Shown here one piece after another: positions 18,900-27,774 of a stretch of 64,000 bases of DNA. How positions within the stretch are numbered: position 1 is the stretch's first letter; the number at the start of each line of letters is the position of its first letter. This DNA is from Propionibacteriaceae bacterium. GTDB lineage: Bacteria > Actinomycetota > Actinomycetes > Propionibacteriales > Propionibacteriaceae. The translations under genes and the position numbers were made by a program. Where the stretch lies: assembly GCA_025965155.1 (NCBI GenBank), contig JAOPXN010000111.1, positions 16,040-80,039 of the forward strand, given 5' to 3'. The notes under the pieces were generated by a model. It worked only from the letters and a program-made list of their open reading frames with translations, was not told where the DNA came from and did not search any database.

Positions 18900-19601
18900 T
18901 CAGAAGGTGCCGAAGCGGGCCACGAAGCGGAACCTGTCCCCCCGATAGACGGCCCGGGTGTATTCCACCGGCCGGCCGGCCCGGTCCCAGGCCGTCCTGC
19001 GGATCAGCAGCATCGGTAGTCCGGTCTCGGCACGCAGCAGCTCCGCCTCCTGCGGGGTCGCCATCGTGGTCTCGATCGCGTCCTCCGCGGCAGCGAGATC
19101 GACGCCGTAGGCGGTCCGCAGCGTCGCGTACAGGGAGCCTCGTCGAGCGAGCTCGTCCCGCAACCGGGGGAAGCTGCCGATGAGATGGGCCACTTCGTGC
19201 GCGATCGGTTCCTCCCCGGCGTGCCGGACCCGCTCGACGCGGTACACCAGCCGCCCGACGGCCAGCCCAAGGGCCTGCGCCACCTCCCCGTCGGCGGCGA
19301 CCCGGGAGATGTCCAGCACTACGTCCTTGGCGTCGCGACCACGATCGCGCAGATCCTCGGTGAAGGAGGTGAGCTGCCGCAGCTGGATCAGCTTTGGCTC
19401 CGCGACGTAGGTGCCGCTGCCCTGGGTCCGCGCCAGCCGGCCCTCGATCACCAGCTCCGCAATCGCCTGCCGCACGGTTGTCCTCGAGGTCTGGAACTGC
19501 TCGGCCAGCTCGCGCTCGGTCGGCAACCCGGTACCGGGCGCCGCCCCGTCGATCAAACGCAGCAGATCACCTTTGATCTGGTAGTACTTCGGCACCTTCA
19601 C
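18900..19601 (-). CDS. GntR/HutC-family regulator, DasR/NagR-like
   Basis: 233 aa from GTG at 19601. N-terminal winged helix with LPTERELAEQFQTSRTTVRQAIAELVIEGRL (about residues 26-56) and GSGTYV wing, followed by a UTRA effector domain (residues 80-230) that in this family binds amino-sugar phosphates. Two operator-like sites lie in the 100-bp gap to the divergent SIS-domain gene and match the DasR element closely, so this protein probably represses both itself and that gene. Confidence 0.9.
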   Translation of the reverse strand: MKVPKYYQIKGDLLRLIDGAAPGTGLPTERELAEQFQTSRTTVRQAIAELVIEGRLARTQGSGTYVAEPKLIQLRQLTSFTEDLRDRGRDAKDVVLDISRVAADGEVAQALGLAVGRLVYRVERVRHAGEEPIAHEVAHLIGSFPRLRDELARRGSLYATLRTAYGVDLAAAEDAIETTMATPQEAELLRAETGLPMLLIRRTAWDRAGRPVEYTRAVYRGDRFRFVARFGTF

Positions 19602-19628
19602 ACCATCAACCTAGCGGTTGACACCGAA

Positions 19629-19644
19629 ATTGGTCTATGCCAAT
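19629..19644. promoter_or_regulatory. dre-like operator 1
   Basis: ATTGGTCTATGCCAAT is an inverted repeat with the TGGTCTA core of DasR/NagR operators (known consensus close to ACTGGTCTAGACCACT). It lies between the divergent GntR and SIS genes. Confidence 0.8.
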
Positions 19645-19654
19645 GTGGAATTGG

Positions 19655-19668
19655 TTGGTCTATACCAA
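19655..19668. promoter_or_regulatory. dre-like operator 2
   Basis: TTGGTCTATACCAA, a second copy of the operator core, centred about 25 bp from the first (between two and two-and-a-half helical turns), 34 bp before the SIS gene start. The paired spacing suits cooperative binding of two dimers. Confidence 0.8.
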
Positions 19669-19701
19669 TCGTGATCTTTCGAGCATGGAAAGAGGAGACG
19701 C

Positions 19702-20742
19702 ATGGCGACGTCAGGCCAGCTGATGGCTGCAGAGATCGCTGAGCAGCCCGAGGTCTGGCGACGGATCCTCGCTGAGGGCAACCAGCAGTTCGACGCTGCC
19801 GCGAAGACGATCATCGACTACAACCCGCGGCATGTCCTCTTCGTCGCCCGCGGCACCAGCGACCATGCCGCCCTGTACGCGAAGTACCTGACTGAGATTG
19901 TCCAGCAACGCCCGGCTGGCCTGGTCTCGCCGTCGACCATGACCGCCTACGGTGCTCGACCGGATCTTCGCGGTGTCCTGATGATCGGGATCAGCCAGTC
20001 GGGCGGGTCGCCCGATCTGGTCCAGTCCCTCCACGTTGCGCGGGAGCAAGGGGCACTCACGGTCGCCGTCACCAACCAACCGGACTCACCGCTGGCTCGC
20101 ACCGCCGCGATCAACATCGATCTCATGGCTGGTCCTGAGCGTGCCGTTGCCGCCACCAAGTCCTACACCGCACAGCTGTTGGCTCTCTACCTGCTGATCG
20201 ACCGCGTCACCGGCGGCGACGGGAACGCGGCTGAGGCACTACCCGACCTCGGTGACACGCTGCTGAAGCAGAACGACCGGGTGGCCGCGTTGGCCCAGCG
20301 GTACCTGTTCGCCTCGCGGCTGGTCAGCACTGCCCGCGGCTACTCCTACCCGACGGCTCGCGAGGCTGCGCTCAAGCTGATGGAGACCTCATACCTGTCG
20401 GCCCAGGCGTTCTCCGGTGCAGACCTGCTCCATGGACCACTGGCCATGATCGAGCCTCAGGTTCCAGTGCTCACTGTCATCGGTGAGGGCGTGGGCGGCC
20501 GCGCCATGAGCCAGGTCCTGCCCCGGCTCAAGGAGCAGGGCGCCGATGTCTTCTGCGTCGGCACACCCGAGGCGGTGGCCGCCGCCTCGGTCGGGGTGGA
20601 GCTGCCCGCGGGCGCGCACGAGACGCTCGCCCCGTTGCTGGAAATCATTCCCTTCCAGCAGCTGGCGCTGCACCTGGCGATCGCCCGGGGCGGCAACCCC
20701 GACTCGCCGCGCGGTCTCCGCAAGGTGACCGAGACCTACTGA
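19702..20742 (+). CDS. Double-SIS-domain sugar-phosphate isomerase/deaminase (GlmS-C/NagB-II-like)
   Basis: 346 aa from ATG at 19702, four bases after GAGGAG. It has two SIS domains without the glutamine amidotransferase half of GlmS: VLFVARGTSDHAALYAKY and ISQSGGSPDLVQSL in the first, AREAALKLMETSYLSAQAF and LLHGPLAMI in the second. Proteins of this shape next to DasR-type regulators are glucosamine-6-phosphate deaminases (NagB-II) or related amino-sugar enzymes, which suits the two dre-like sites in the promoter. The GlmS Glu before the catalytic His-Gly-Pro is Asp-Leu-Leu here. The exact substrate is open. Confidence 0.85.
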   Translation: MATSGQLMAAEIAEQPEVWRRILAEGNQQFDAAAKTIIDYNPRHVLFVARGTSDHAALYAKYLTEIVQQRPAGLVSPSTMTAYGARPDLRGVLMIGISQSGGSPDLVQSLHVAREQGALTVAVTNQPDSPLARTAAINIDLMAGPERAVAATKSYTAQLLALYLLIDRVTGGDGNAAEALPDLGDTLLKQNDRVAALAQRYLFASRLVSTARGYSYPTAREAALKLMETSYLSAQAFSGADLLHGPLAMIEPQVPVLTVIGEGVGGRAMSQVLPRLKEQGADVFCVGTPEAVAAASVGVELPAGAHETLAPLLEIIPFQQLALHLAIARGGNPDSPRGLRKVTETY

Positions 20743-20789
20743 GGCCGCCGACCCGCCCGCGTTCCGCGGGGACCACGCGGGGACCAGAG

Positions 20790-20829
20790 TCAGACAGCGT
20801 GCCGCGGGGCCAATCAGACAGCGTGCCGC
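20790..20829. repeat. Two-copy 24-nt-period repeat at the 3' end of the RND gene
   Basis: TCAGACAGCGTGCCGC occurs at 20790-20805 and 20814-20829. The second copy contains the RND stop codon (minus-strand TGA at 20814-20816) and last codons; the first is an extra copy just downstream. An 11-nt CGCGGGGACCA tandem pair precedes it at 20765-20786. Confidence 0.9.
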
Positions 20830-23800
20830 CGAGCGGCGGCCAAGCGGCGCTCCCGGCGTTGCTGCCGGCGCAGCTTCGTCCTCTCGATCAGCTGGTAGAG
20901 CACCGGAACCAGAACCAGCGTCAGCACGGTGGACGAGATCAACCCACCGATGACCACGATCGCCAGTGGCTGGGAGATGAACACACCGCCACCGGTCAGC
21001 CCCATCGCCATCGGGATCAACGCCATCACGGTGGCAACGGCTGTCATCAGGATGGGCCGCAGCCGCTGCCTTGCCCCGTTGAGGAGTGCGTCGTCGATGC
21101 TCTGGCCCTGGTTCCGGTAGTGGTTCACCAGGTCGATCAGCACGATCGCGTTGGTGACGACGATGCCGACCAACATCAACAACCCGATCAGCGAGGGAAC
21201 TCCCAGTGGGGTGCCAGTGATCAGCAGCGCCACCAACGCGCCGGTTGCCGCAAACGGCACCGAGACGAGCAGGATCAGCGGCTGGATCAGGCTCTTGAAG
21301 GTGGCAACCATGACCACGTACACGATGGCGATGGCCACCAGCAACGCAAGACCGAGCTGACCGAACGCCTCCTGCTGGTCTGCACTGACTCCACCGAGCA
21401 CGGCATCCACACCCTCGGGCAGGTCTACCCGTTCCAGAGCGGCTGTTACGTCGGCGGTGACGGCGCCCAGGTTCTCCCCTTCCGGGGTGAGCGAGACGGT
21501 CGCGCTGCGCTGCCCGTCGGTCCGGGACACCGAAGGAGCCACCTTCTCCTCGGTCACGGTGGCGATCGAGGACAGCTCCACCGGACCGGTGCTGCCGTTG
21601 ATCATGACTTCCTTCAGCTTCTTCAGCCCGGTGGGTACGTCGCCGGTGCTGAGCACGACGTCCTGGGTGTTGCCGGACACCTCGATCGACCCGATGGTGG
21701 CCGGAGCGAGCACACCCCGTAGTGCCTGCGTGATGGCGCCGTCGGTCAGGTTGACCCGGGCGGCGTCGGCGCGGTCCACGGTGACCTGGATCATCGGCTG
21801 CGCCGCGACCAGGGAGGAAGTGACGTCCTTGGTCCCGTCGACCGTCTGCATCTCGGCGTGGACGGCCTTCGTGGCCTGGTCCAGCCGGTCCAGGTCAGGC
21901 GCTGTGATGATCACCTCGACGGCGCTGCTGCCGCCGAACCCGGAGTCCCCGGCTGACACTGTCACCTCGCCGACTCCGGCCAGTTCCTCGACCTGGGCGC
22001 GGACGCCCGACTCGATCGCAGCCTGGTCCGCCTCCGGGTCAGTGGTGATCGAGAAGCTTGCGGTGTCGTTGCCCGAGCCCCCGAACGCAGCCTCGGCGCC
22101 GCCGCTGCTGCCGACGGTGGTCTGTACGGTCTGGACGCCCGAGACGGCCAGCACTGCCTGCTCCACCTTGGTCGCCTGCTCCTCCTTGGTATCCAGGTTC
22201 AGCGATGGCGCGAACTGCTGCCGGACCGTCAGAGTGTTCTGGCCGCTGGACCCGAGGAAGTTCGTCTGCAGCATCGGGGCCAGCGCCGCGGTGCCGGCCA
22301 GGATCAGGATCGCGATGATCATGGTGATGATCGGATGGCCGATGGCCTTGCTCAGCACCGGGACGTAGCTACGCTGCAGCAGGCTGCGACGTTCCTTCTC
22401 CTCCGCCGCGGTTCGGACGTGATCGGGGTCGACCTGCCCGCGCGGTGACCGGAGGAACCAGTACGCCAGCACCGGCACGATCGTCAGCGACACCAGCAGC
22501 GAGGCCAGCAGGGCAAGCCCCACCGTGACCGCGAAGGGCCGGAACAGCTCGCCCACCTGGCCGCCCACCAGACCGATCGGCAGGAACACTGCCACCGTGG
22601 TGATCGTCGCCGCAGTAATTGCGGAGGCGACCTCACGGACCGCGGTGCGGATCGCCGTCAGCTTGTCCTCGCCGTAGGACAGATGGCGTTTGATGTTTTC
22701 GATCACGACGATGGAGTCGTCAACCACACGACCGACAGCGATGGTGAGGGCACCGAGGGTCAAGATGTTGAGTGAGTAGCCACCGATGCTCAGACCGATC
22801 ATGGTGACCAGCACCGAGACCGGGATCGAGATCGCCGTGACCAGCGTCGACCGTACCGACATCAAGAAGAGCAAGATCACCAGCACAGCCATCACCAGGC
22901 CCAGTCCACCCTCGGTGGCGAGATCCTCGATCGACTGGGTGATGAACGGGGCCTGGTCGAAGACGACAGTGAAGGCGGCGCCCGTACCCAGCTTGGCGGC
23001 CAGGTCGGGTAGCAAAGTGGTGACCGCGTCGCTCACCTCGACGGTGTTGCCGTCCGGAGTCTTGGTGATCGACAACGACAGGCTGGACTTGCCGTTCGTC
23101 CGGGCGACCGAGGTGGCCGGCGCGTCCTCGGATCGCACCTCGGCCACGTCCCCGATGGAGTACCCCTCACCGGTTGTGGACACCATCTGCAGGTCGGCGA
23201 CGTCCGCGGCCGAAGTCAGCCGCTCCCCCACCGTGACCGACAACGACTGGTCACCGTCGGTCAGTGAGCCGGCCGAGCCGATGGCTCCGCTGGCCTGCAG
23301 CGCCTCGGTAATGGCAGTGGGTGAAAGCCTCGCCTCGGCCAGCTTGTCGAGGTCGACATCGATCCGGACCCGCGGTACCGGGGCTCCGGCGAGGTTGACG
23401 GCGCGGACCCCGGGCAACTTTTCCAGCTCGGGGACGACGACGGTGTTGAGCCGGTCGGCGAGGTCGCCGGGGTCGGTGTCGTCGGTGACGCTGAGCTGGA
23501 GTACCGGAAAGTCATCGATACTGCCGGTGATCACCTGCGAGTCTGCCTGGTCGGGCAGCAGGTTCTCGATCCGGCTGAGCGCCGCCTGCAGATCCTGCTG
23601 CACCGTGGACATGTTGGTGCCGTACCGCATGTTGACGGTCACCTGCGAGACCCCGGTGCTGGAGACCGAGGATGAGGACTCCAGCCCGGACAGCCCGAGC
23701 ACCGCCTGCTCGACCGGTACGGTCACCCGTTCCTCAACCACCTGCGGCGATGCTCCGGCGTAGGTGGTGTAGACCACGGCGGTCGGAATGGTCAGCGACG

Positions 23801-23915
23801 GGATCAGCTCCTGCTTGAGCTGCGTCGTGGTGATGACCCCGAAGATCATCACGAAGACGGTCACCAGAGCAATCAAAGCCCGGTTGCGCAGGCTCAGATT
23901 GGCCAGCTTGCCCAC
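20814..23915 (-). CDS. HAE1/AcrB-type RND efflux permease without a membrane-fusion partner
   Basis: 1033 aa from GTG at 23915, preceded by GAGG at eight bases; the frame is open to a TTG at 24005, but the extension has no family character. Standard RND order: TM1 (NRALIALVTVFVMIFGV), periplasmic-type domain, TM2-6 with GRVVDDSIVVIENI (the paired Asp of the proton relay), the conserved ITAATITTVAVFLPIGLVGG, second large domain, TM7-12 with QQEAFGQLGLALLVAIAIVYVVMVATF and NAIVLIDLVNHYR. The C-terminus is basic. Actinobacterial members of this clade commonly stand alone, without an MFP or outer-membrane channel. Substrate unknown. Confidence 0.92.
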   Translation of the reverse strand: MGKLANLSLRNRALIALVTVFVMIFGVITTTQLKQELIPSLTIPTAVVYTTYAGASPQVVEERVTVPVEQAVLGLSGLESSSSVSSTGVSQVTVNMRYGTNMSTVQQDLQAALSRIENLLPDQADSQVITGSIDDFPVLQLSVTDDTDPGDLADRLNTVVVPELEKLPGVRAVNLAGAPVPRVRIDVDLDKLAEARLSPTAITEALQASGAIGSAGSLTDGDQSLSVTVGERLTSAADVADLQMVSTTGEGYSIGDVAEVRSEDAPATSVARTNGKSSLSLSITKTPDGNTVEVSDAVTTLLPDLAAKLGTGAAFTVVFDQAPFITQSIEDLATEGGLGLVMAVLVILLFLMSVRSTLVTAISIPVSVLVTMIGLSIGGYSLNILTLGALTIAVGRVVDDSIVVIENIKRHLSYGEDKLTAIRTAVREVASAITAATITTVAVFLPIGLVGGQVGELFRPFAVTVGLALLASLLVSLTIVPVLAYWFLRSPRGQVDPDHVRTAAEEKERRSLLQRSYVPVLSKAIGHPIITMIIAILILAGTAALAPMLQTNFLGSSGQNTLTVRQQFAPSLNLDTKEEQATKVEQAVLAVSGVQTVQTTVGSSGGAEAAFGGSGNDTASFSITTDPEADQAAIESGVRAQVEELAGVGEVTVSAGDSGFGGSSAVEVIITAPDLDRLDQATKAVHAEMQTVDGTKDVTSSLVAAQPMIQVTVDRADAARVNLTDGAITQALRGVLAPATIGSIEVSGNTQDVVLSTGDVPTGLKKLKEVMINGSTGPVELSSIATVTEEKVAPSVSRTDGQRSATVSLTPEGENLGAVTADVTAALERVDLPEGVDAVLGGVSADQQEAFGQLGLALLVAIAIVYVVMVATFKSLIQPLILLVSVPFAATGALVALLITGTPLGVPSLIGLLMLVGIVVTNAIVLIDLVNHYRNQGQSIDDALLNGARQRLRPILMTAVATVMALIPMAMGLTGGGVFISQPLAIVVIGGLISSTVLTLVLVPVLYQLIERTKLRRQQRRERRLAAARRHAV

Positions 23916-24138
23916 TATCGCCACCTCATTCGACGTACTCAGCTCCGCGGATGACACCGCCAGAGGTGGCACTGCCGGGACTAGTGTGACTGATGCATCC
24001 AACAACTAAGAAGCGGACGGCCGGACTGCGGGCACCATCGCAAACCCGATCGATAGGCTGAGGCTGGTCGGTCGACGACGGCCCAGCCGCCCCAACTCCG
24101 CAACCAGCCCCGATCACGCCGTCAACGAGGAGGCCCCC

Positions 24139-26100
24139 GTGAGTGACGATGCCCTGTCCAACCTGCTCAAGGAAGATCGCCGTTTTCCGCCGCCTCCTGA
24201 GCTGGCCGCCAACGCCAATGTCACCGAGGAGACCTACCAGCGCGCCGAGGCCGACTTCGACGGCTTCTGGGCTGAGCAGGCCGCGCGGCTGAGCTGGGGG
24301 AAGGAGCCGACCGAGGTGCTCGACTGGAGCAACCCGCCCTTCGCCAAGTGGTACGCCGACGGGACCGTGAACGCCGCCTACAACTGCCTTGACCGCCACG
24401 TCGAAGCGGGCCGCGGCGACCGGGTGGCCTACTACTTCGAAGGCGAGCCTGGCGACACCCGTGAGATCACCTACGCCCAGCTGACCGACGAGGTGAAGCA
24501 GGCGGCCAACGCGCTGACCGAGCTCGGGGTGAAGGCCGGCGACCGGGTGGCCATCTACCTGCCGATGATCCCCGAAGCCGTCGTGGCGATGCTTGCCTGC
24601 GCCCGGATCGGCGCCCCGCACACCGTCGTGTTCGGCGGCTTCTCCGCGGACGCGCTCGCTTCCCGGATCACCGACTGCGGTGTGGAGGTGGTGATTACGG
24701 CCGACGGCGGCTTCCGCCGTGGCGCCCCGTCAGCCCTGAAGCCGGCCGTGGACGAAGCGCTGGAGTCGTGTCCTGACGTGCGTAACGTGCTGGTCATCCA
24801 GCGGACGAAGCAGGAGACCGCAATGACCGAGGGGCGGGACCTGTGGTGGCATGAGTTCGTTGGCGGCCAGTCTACGGAGCACACTGCGGAGCAGTTCCCC
24901 GCCGAGCACCCGCTCTACATCATGTACACCTCCGGCAGCACCGGGAAGCCGAAGGGCATCCTGCACACCACAGCCGGCTACCTCGTCGGTACCGCCTACA
25001 CGCACTGGGCGACGTTTGACCTGAAGGCCGAAACCGACATCTTCTGGACCGCTGCCGACATCGGCTGGGTCACCGGGCACTCGTACCTGGTCTACGGCCC
25101 GCTCATCAACGGCGCCACCAGCGTGATGTACGAAGGCACCCCCGACACCCCGCACCAGGGCCGCTGGTGGGAGATCATCGAGAAGTACCGCGTCTCGATC
25201 CTGTACTGCGCGCCGACAGCGATCCGCACCTTCATGAAGTGGGGCGCGGACATCCCGGAGAACTTCGACCTGTCCAGCCTGCGGATCCTCGGCTCGGTGG
25301 GTGAGCCGATCAACCCGGAGGCCTACATCTGGTACCGCCACTACATCGGCGGCGACAAGACCCCGGTGGTGGACACCTGGTGGCAGACCGAGACTGGCAT
25401 GCACATGATCTCGCCGATGCCCGGCGTCACCGTGGGGAAGCCCGGCGCGGCCATGAGAGCGGTACCGGGCGTCAGCGTCGAGGTGGTGAACGACGAAGGG
25501 GTACCGGTCGAGAACGGCTCAGGCGGCTACCTCACGGTCACCAAGCCGTGGCCGGCCATGCTGCGGACACTGTGGGGCGACGACCAGCGGTTCGTCGACA
25601 CCTACTGGTCCCGTTTCCCAGGGATGTACTTCGCCGGTGACGGAGCCAAGAAGGATGAGGACGGCGACATCTGGCTGCTGGGTCGGGTCGACGACGTGAT
25701 GAACATCTCCGGCCACCGGCTGTCGACGACCGAGATCGAGTCGGCGCTGGTCTCGCACCCGAAGGTGGCCGAGGCAGCCGTGGTCGGTGCCGCAGACCCG
25801 ACCACCGGCCAAGCCATCGTCGCCTTCGTGATCCTCCGCGGCGACGCGGGGGATGGAGGGCCGGACGTGGTGCAGGAGCTCCGCAGCCACGTCGGAAGGG
25901 AGATCGGCGCCATCGCCAAACCGCGCCAGATCATGGTCGTGGAGGAGCTGCCGAAGACCCGCTCCGGCAAGATCATGCGGCGGCTGCTGCGCGACATCGC
26001 CGAGAACCGGGAGATGGGTGACGTGACCACCCTGACCGACTCCACTGTGATGGGCCTGATCAAGGACAACCTGGCCAGCACCCCGGCGAAGGACGACTGA
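24139..26100 (+). CDS. acs: Acetyl-CoA synthetase (AMP-forming)
   Basis: 653 aa from GTG at 24139, behind GAGGAGG. Converts acetate, ATP and CoA to acetyl-CoA. Motifs: N-terminal PPPPELAANANV and WAEQAARLSWGKEP, P-loop IMYTSGSTGKPKGI (A3), DTWWQTETGMHM (A5), GRVDDVMNISGHRLST (A8), and the C-terminal KTRSGKIMRRLLRD whose Lys is the regulatory acetylation site in other Acs enzymes. Same position as Rv3667. It acts with ActP in this window for acetate use. A large inverted repeat follows the stop. Confidence 0.98.
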   Translation: MSDDALSNLLKEDRRFPPPPELAANANVTEETYQRAEADFDGFWAEQAARLSWGKEPTEVLDWSNPPFAKWYADGTVNAAYNCLDRHVEAGRGDRVAYYFEGEPGDTREITYAQLTDEVKQAANALTELGVKAGDRVAIYLPMIPEAVVAMLACARIGAPHTVVFGGFSADALASRITDCGVEVVITADGGFRRGAPSALKPAVDEALESCPDVRNVLVIQRTKQETAMTEGRDLWWHEFVGGQSTEHTAEQFPAEHPLYIMYTSGSTGKPKGILHTTAGYLVGTAYTHWATFDLKAETDIFWTAADIGWVTGHSYLVYGPLINGATSVMYEGTPDTPHQGRWWEIIEKYRVSILYCAPTAIRTFMKWGADIPENFDLSSLRILGSVGEPINPEAYIWYRHYIGGDKTPVVDTWWQTETGMHMISPMPGVTVGKPGAAMRAVPGVSVEVVNDEGVPVENGSGGYLTVTKPWPAMLRTLWGDDQRFVDTYWSRFPGMYFAGDGAKKDEDGDIWLLGRVDDVMNISGHRLSTTEIESALVSHPKVAEAAVVGAADPTTGQAIVAFVILRGDAGDGGPDVVQELRSHVGREIGAIAKPRQIMVVEELPKTRSGKIMRRLLRDIAENREMGDVTTLTDSTVMGLIKDNLASTPAKDD

Positions 26101-26107
26101 CCCAAAC

Positions 26108-26172
26108 CCGCCGACGCGTCACATCCTCCCCCGCTCCGACGGCGTGTCGGCGCGAAGCTGACGCGTCGGCGG
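26108..26172 (+). terminator. Large inverted repeat after acs
   Basis: Perfect 14-bp arms CCGCCGACGCGTCA (26108-26121) and TGACGCGTCGGCGG (26159-26172) with an inner CCGAC/GTCGG hairpin; begins eight bases after the stop. Probable transcription terminator of acs. Confidence 0.75.
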
Positions 26173-26291
26173 AGGGTGCTCGGCGCCGCGGACGGTGCCG
26201 GGCGCTCCCCACAGAGCCGAGCTAGGAGGCGTAGGCTTTCGCCCAATTGGGCAGCAGACCCGTGTCGCGAGGCACGAGAGGAGACGAGACG

Positions 26292-26741
26292 ATGGCAGAC
26301 TCCCCCGCGGTGGGCGATCTGATCAAGAGCATCACCGACGACGTGAAGTCGCTGGTTCGTGGCGAGATCGAGCTGGCCAAGGCAGAACTCACCCCGTCGG
26401 CCAAGAATGCGGGCCTGGGCGCCGGCCTCTTCGGCGGTGCCGGGTACTTCGGGATCAACGCTATGACGCTGCTCTACATTGCGGCGGCACTGGGTCTCGC
26501 CGCCCTCGGCGTCCCCCTCTGGCTTGCCTTCCTCATCGTTGCTGTGGTCCTGCTGATCATCGCCGCAATCCTGGCCCTGATCGGCAAGAGCCGGATCGAC
26601 AAGGTAAAGGGCCCCGACGCGACGATCGCGCAGGCCAACCAGTCGGTGGCCGAGATTAAGGCGGCCGTGCAGCGCGGGACCGCCGCCGCAAACGCTCCGC
26701 AGATCGAGGGCCAGGCCGTCGGCTCTCGCGAGCTGCGCTGA
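26292..26741 (+). CDS. Actinobacterial Holin-X/phage-holin-family membrane protein (Rv3669-like)
   Basis: 149 aa from ATG at 26292 with GAGGAG upstream. N-terminal amphipathic helix LIKSITDDVKSLVRGEIELAKAE is the standard opening of the Actino Holin-X family, followed by two transmembrane helices (AGYFGINAMTLLYIAAALGLAAL and WLAFLIVAVVLLIIAAILAL) and a polar tail. Despite the family name there is no phage context. It follows acs and precedes an epoxide-hydrolase-like gene, the same order as Rv3667-Rv3669-Rv3670. Confidence 0.88.
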   Translation: MADSPAVGDLIKSITDDVKSLVRGEIELAKAELTPSAKNAGLGAGLFGGAGYFGINAMTLLYIAAALGLAALGVPLWLAFLIVAVVLLIIAAILALIGKSRIDKVKGPDATIAQANQSVAEIKAAVQRGTAAANAPQIEGQAVGSRELR

Positions 26742-26789
26742 GCACCCACCCGCTGACGTACCGGATGCCCACCGGCGGCGGCTGATTCG

Positions 26790-27722
26790 GTGGCTGGTGC
26801 CGGCGTCCGCGACATTCTGATCGAGGGCCCATGGCGGCATCGTGACATCGCCGCCAACGGGGTCCGCTTCCACGTCACACTCGGGCTTTCGACGACTCCT
26901 GACCGAACGCTGGTGTTGCTGCTACACGGGTTCGGTGAGTTCTGGTGGGCTTGGCGGCACCAGATTCCGGCGCTGGACCAGGCAGGCTTCGGGGTCGCTG
27001 CGATGGATCTGCGGGGGTACGGGGCCAGCGACAAGACGCCCCGCGGATACGATCCGCAGACCACCGCAGCCGACCTGGCCGGAGTCATCCGCAGCCTCGG
27101 GCACAGTGAGGCGATCCTGGTCGGGCACGACTGGGGAGGCATGGCCGGCTGGGCCACGGCGGCCTTGGCACCCGCGCAGGTCCGCGCCATGGTCAGCATC
27201 GCTGCACCGCATCCGCTCTCCTTCCCCTGGCGCGCCGCACTCCGGCAGTTGATGTTCTTCCAGCTGCCGCTGTTGCCGGAGCGGCGCATCATGGCCGACG
27301 ACGGCGCCTTCATCGAGCGGCTGCTCCGCGAGCGTGCCGGTCCGGACAGCGACTTCCTCTCCGCTGCGGACGCGCGTCACTACCGCGATGCGCTGATGCT
27401 CTGGCCAAGCCCGCACTGCGCTCTTGAGTACCAGCGGATGTTCGTCCGCAACAGCGTGCGAGCGGCCGGGCGGCAGTACCGACGCGCGCTGCAGCCACCG
27501 GTCCCGGGCCCGCTGCTGTCGATCCATGGCCAGCTGGATCCGCTGGTGCCGCTGACGGCGATGGCGGCCGCCGCCCGGTACGTCCGGGGGCCTCATCACC
27601 TGGTTAGCCTGCCCGGCGTGGGCCACCTGCCGCATGAGGAGGCACCGGCTGCGGTCAACTCCGCGCTGCTCGACTGGTTGACAGCGCTGGGCGACCCGTC
27701 GCACCGTGCGGCTAACCCGTGA
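26790..27722 (+). CDS. Alpha/beta hydrolase, epoxide-hydrolase-like (EphE position)
   Basis: 310 aa from GTG at 26790. Core motifs: HGFGEFWWAWR (oxyanion HGxP-like region, here HGFG), nucleophile elbow GHDWGGMAG with Asp as nucleophile, acid in HGQLDPLVP, and catalytic His in GVGHLPHEE. An Asp nucleophile with the adjacent Trp is typical of epoxide hydrolases and haloalkane dehalogenases. The equivalent place in M. tuberculosis is occupied by ephE (Rv3670). The lid region has RHYRDALMLW, where a Tyr could assist ring opening. The substrate is not known. Confidence 0.85.
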   Translation: MAGAGVRDILIEGPWRHRDIAANGVRFHVTLGLSTTPDRTLVLLLHGFGEFWWAWRHQIPALDQAGFGVAAMDLRGYGASDKTPRGYDPQTTAADLAGVIRSLGHSEAILVGHDWGGMAGWATAALAPAQVRAMVSIAAPHPLSFPWRAALRQLMFFQLPLLPERRIMADDGAFIERLLRERAGPDSDFLSAADARHYRDALMLWPSPHCALEYQRMFVRNSVRAAGRQYRRALQPPVPGPLLSIHGQLDPLVPLTAMAAAARYVRGPHHLVSLPGVGHLPHEEAPAAVNSALLDWLTALGDPSHRAANP

Positions 27723-27774
27723 CCCGCAGCCGTCACACATTGACGGCTCGCGCCCACAGGGCGACGATGACGCC

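Noticed and set aside
23916..24005. Longer N-terminus for the RND exporter from TTG at 24005
   Set aside because: The extra residues lack family similarity and the GTG at 23915 has a GAGG Shine-Dalgarno at proper spacing.
26292..26741. Phage holin or prophage remnant
   Set aside because: The Holin-X family name is historical; there are no phage genes nearby and the gene order is the conserved chromosomal acs-holinX-ephE one.
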